A stretch of DNA of 64,000 bases, taken from an uncultured Pelagibacteraceae bacterium. Its GTDB lineage: Bacteria > Pseudomonadota > Alphaproteobacteria > Pelagibacterales > Pelagibacteraceae. Of the stretch, positions 62,446 through 64,000 are shown piece after piece. Below the pieces are notes generated by a model. It was not told the origin of the DNA. It saw only the letters and a list, made by a program, of their open reading frames with translations, and did not search any database. The position numbers were made by a program, and so were the translations under genes. How positions within the stretch are numbered: the first letter of the stretch is position 1; every line of letters starts with the position of its first letter. The stretch spans positions 1-64,000 of the forward strand of contig CACEXV010000002.1 in NCBI GenBank assembly GCA_902563575.1. The letters are read 5' to 3'.

Positions 62446-63204
62446 CCATAATCGCTTCATACTTAAATAAACTAAAATTGTTAGGAGAATTAAATAAATC
62501 ATTACTTTAACCCCTGTCCTATGTCTTTCTTCTAATTCTGGTTCTGCAGCCCAACTTAAAAAGGTCGTAACATCTCTTGCCATTTGTTCTTCCGTTGAAT
62601 TAGTTCCATCTGCATAATCGACCAAACCATCTGATAAAACTTTTGGCATTTTAATTTTATTCCCTGCCATATATTTGTTGTAATAAACACCATCGTCTAA
62701 AATCATTTCAGCTGGTTTTTCCTCGTAACCTAAAAGAACTGAATAAATGTAATCTGCTCCGCCTTTTCTTGCTTTAACTAAAACCGACATATCAGGTGGA
62801 TATGCGCCTCCGTTTGCTGCCATAGCGGCTTGATTATTTGGGTAAGGATTTACAAATTTATCTGCTGGCCTACCCGGTCGCAAAAACATTTCTCCCTGAC
62901 TGTCTGGCCCATCTGTTACCTCAAAACTAGCTGCAATTGCCTTAACTTCTTTTTCAGTAAACTCAGGACCTCCTGGCTCTCCTAAATTTCTATAACTTAA
63001 GTACTTCATTGAATGACATGAAGAACAAACTTCTTTGTATACCTGAAAACCTCTTTGCAAAGATGATCTATCAAACTTACCTGTTAATCCTTTAAAGCTC
63101 CAATCAACTTTTATTGGATCGATGGCCTCTGCAGAAAAAGTCTTAAAAGATATTAAAAAGCTAAAGATTATCGTTTTTAAAAATATATTAGATATTTTTA
63201 TCAT
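62422..63204 (-). CDS. petC: Cytochrome c1 of the bc1 complex
   Basis: Haem c subunit of complex III, passing electrons from the Rieske protein to soluble cytochrome c. A signal peptide (about residues 1-25) precedes the haem-binding CSSCH (Cys60, Cys63, His64), the axial Met lies in the PPDMS block near residue 140, and a C-terminal transmembrane helix ([16 protein letters not shown]) anchors it in the inner membrane facing the periplasm. The track start at 63234 would add ten residues and deepen the overlap with petB; the ATG at 63204 (MIKISNIF) gives 260 residues. Transcribed together with petB, 17 bases overlapping. Confidence 0.95.
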   Translation of the reverse strand: MIKISNIFLKTIIFSFLISFKTFSAEAIDPIKVDWSFKGLTGKFDRSSLQRGFQVYKEVCSSCHSMKYLSYRNLGEPGGPEFTEKEVKAIAASFEVTDGPDSQGEMFLRPGRPADKFVNPYPNNQAAMAANGGAYPPDMSVLVKARKGGADYIYSVLLGYEEKPAEMILDDGVYYNKYMAGNKIKMPKVLSDGLVDYADGTNSTEEQMARDVTTFLSWAAEPELEERHRTGVKVMIYLILLTILVYLSMKRLWSRIDTEV

Positions 63205-64000
63205 TTCTTTTTGCAAAAGATACGTTTGCTCCACCTGTCATTATTGGATCAGATATGCTAACTGGTAGCGGATCTGTTTTCTCTAAATAACCAACAACTG
63301 GTAAAACAACTAAAAAATGTAAAAAATAGTAAATTGTTCCTACTCTTGTCAATAATAGATAAATTCCTTCTGCAGGCATTGCTCCCATGTATCCAAGTAA
63401 TAACACGTCTATAACAAGTATCCAAAAAAATTGTCTATAGATTGGTCTGAAAACAGATGACCTAACTTTTGAAGTGTCTAGCCACGGTAAAATTAAGAGA
63501 ATAAAAATTGCAGAAAACATCAATATTACTCCACCAAGTTTGTCAGGCACCGACCTCAAGATTGCGTAAAAAGGAAGTAAATACCACTCGGGAACAATAT
63601 GAGCTGGTGTAACCATTGGATTAGCCGGAATATAATTATCAGAATGTCCTAAAACATTAGGCGCGAAGAATACAAAGCCTGAGAAAATTATCATAAACAT
63701 TAATAATGCAAATAAATCCTTTATAGTAATATAAGGATGAAATGGGACAGTATCTTTAGAAGGTTTTTTTATATCTATACCAACTGGATTATTATTACCG
63801 GGAACGTGAAGTGCCCAGATATGCAGTACTACTAAACCTAAAATTAAAAAAGGTATTAAATAATGTAAACTAAAAAATCTGTTTAGCGTTGGATTATCTA
63901 CTGAGTATGCTCCCCACAACCATGTTGTTATACTTTCACCAACTAAAGGTATTGCACTAAATAAATTTGTTATGACAGTTGCTCCCCAAAAACTCATCTG
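63188..64000 (-). CDS. petB: Cytochrome b of the bc1 complex (C-terminal part, 5' end outside window)
   Basis: Partial: the frame is open to the right edge, so the first part including the N-terminal helices with the haem ligands is not visible. The visible 270 residues hold [18 protein letters not shown] at the C-D region, helices D to H, and the Qo-site motif PEWY in [36 protein letters not shown] precedes helix E. The track gives a start at Met 63997, but this is an internal methionine. Cytochrome b carries two haems b and the quinol-oxidation and quinone-reduction sites. The Rieske gene petA should lie upstream of petB, outside the window. Confidence 0.94.
   Translation of the reverse strand, partial: QMSFWGATVITNLFSAIPLVGESITTWLWGAYSVDNPTLNRFFSLHYLIPFLILGLVVLHIWALHVPGNNNPVGIDIKKPSKDTVPFHPYITIKDLFALLMFMIIFSGFVFFAPNVLGHSDNYIPANPMVTPAHIVPEWYLLPFYAILRSVPDKLGGVILMFSAIFILLILPWLDTSKVRSSVFRPIYRQFFWILVIDVLLLGYMGAMPAEGIYLLLTRVGTIYYFLHFLVVLPVVGYLEKTDPLPVSISDPIMTGGANVSFAKRNDKNI

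Overview
The window looks like a stretch of core chromosome from a streamlined, very AT-rich alphaproteobacterium. The closest match I can suggest is a Pelagibacterales (SAR11)-like lineage. The reasons are very low GC by eye, Lys/Asn/Ile-rich proteins, gene spacings of a few bases or small overlaps almost everywhere, an alphaproteobacterial style of DnaG and FtsZ, a MarR/OmpR pair resembling Rhodobacter PetP/PetR, and the YqeY-dnaG-rpoD arrangement. No rRNA, prophage, insertion sequence or CRISPR array was seen. The assignment is inference; no database was searched.

Layout. 1-664 (minus): a truncated secreted or membrane peptide, a 26-codon membrane peptide and a MazG-like pyrophosphohydrolase. 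723-5962 (plus): fumC, uvrD, pepP. 5951-27205 (minus): one almost gapless division and cell-wall cluster, read as mraZ-ftsZ-rsmH-ftsL-ftsI-murE/F(fused)-mraY-murD-ftsW-murG-murC-murB-ddl-ftsQ-ftsA-lpxC-bamD-ligA. A promoter upstream of mraZ is overlain by three TGGGN repeats with 10-bp period, the form of a MraZ operator. Next upstream are rnpB (RNase P RNA) and an AmpD-like amidase. 28521-29876 (plus): mlaA-mlaC, followed at once by a convergent tRNA-Ile2(CAU). 30001-32930: a small accessory-looking block with a GT-C-like membrane glycosyltransferase, a small one-helix protein and a divergent membrane-anchored SGNH hydrolase. 32919-37071 (minus): yqeY-dnaG-rpoD. 37192-41602 (plus): carA-carB. 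41599-43201 (minus): an ELM1-family protein and a 2OG-Fe(II)-oxygenase-like protein. 43226-45122 (plus): trxB and a J1-crystallin/ADP-ribosylglycohydrolase-like protein. 45119-46309 (minus): an aminotransferase. 46351-52822 (plus): uvrB, a FolM-like reductase, folB, uvrC, pgsA and a methyltransferase. 52819-53706 (minus): ilvE. 53781-56185 (plus): MarR regulator, OmpR-type response regulator and EnvZ-type kinase. 56171-56407 (minus): ubiK. 56452-62445 (plus): lgt, an NDUFAF7-like methyltransferase, pgeF, prs, rplY, pth, ychF. 62422-64000 (minus): petC and the 3' part of petB.

The cell-wall block holds nearly the whole route from UDP-MurNAc to lipid II (MurB to MurG, MraY, Ddl), septal synthesis (FtsW, FtsI, FtsL, FtsQ) and division (FtsZ, FtsA), with outer-membrane functions LpxC and BamD downstream. 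The MurE domain carries the DNPR motif, so the peptidoglycan is expected to contain meso-diaminopimelate. Notable departures from the textbook cluster are ftsZ moved to second position behind mraZ, murE fused to murF, and an FtsA-like protein whose nucleotide-binding motifs are eroded. No intergenic stretch exceeds about 300 bases without a gene or RNA; the longest are about 60-130 bases and hold promoters or nothing I can recognise.
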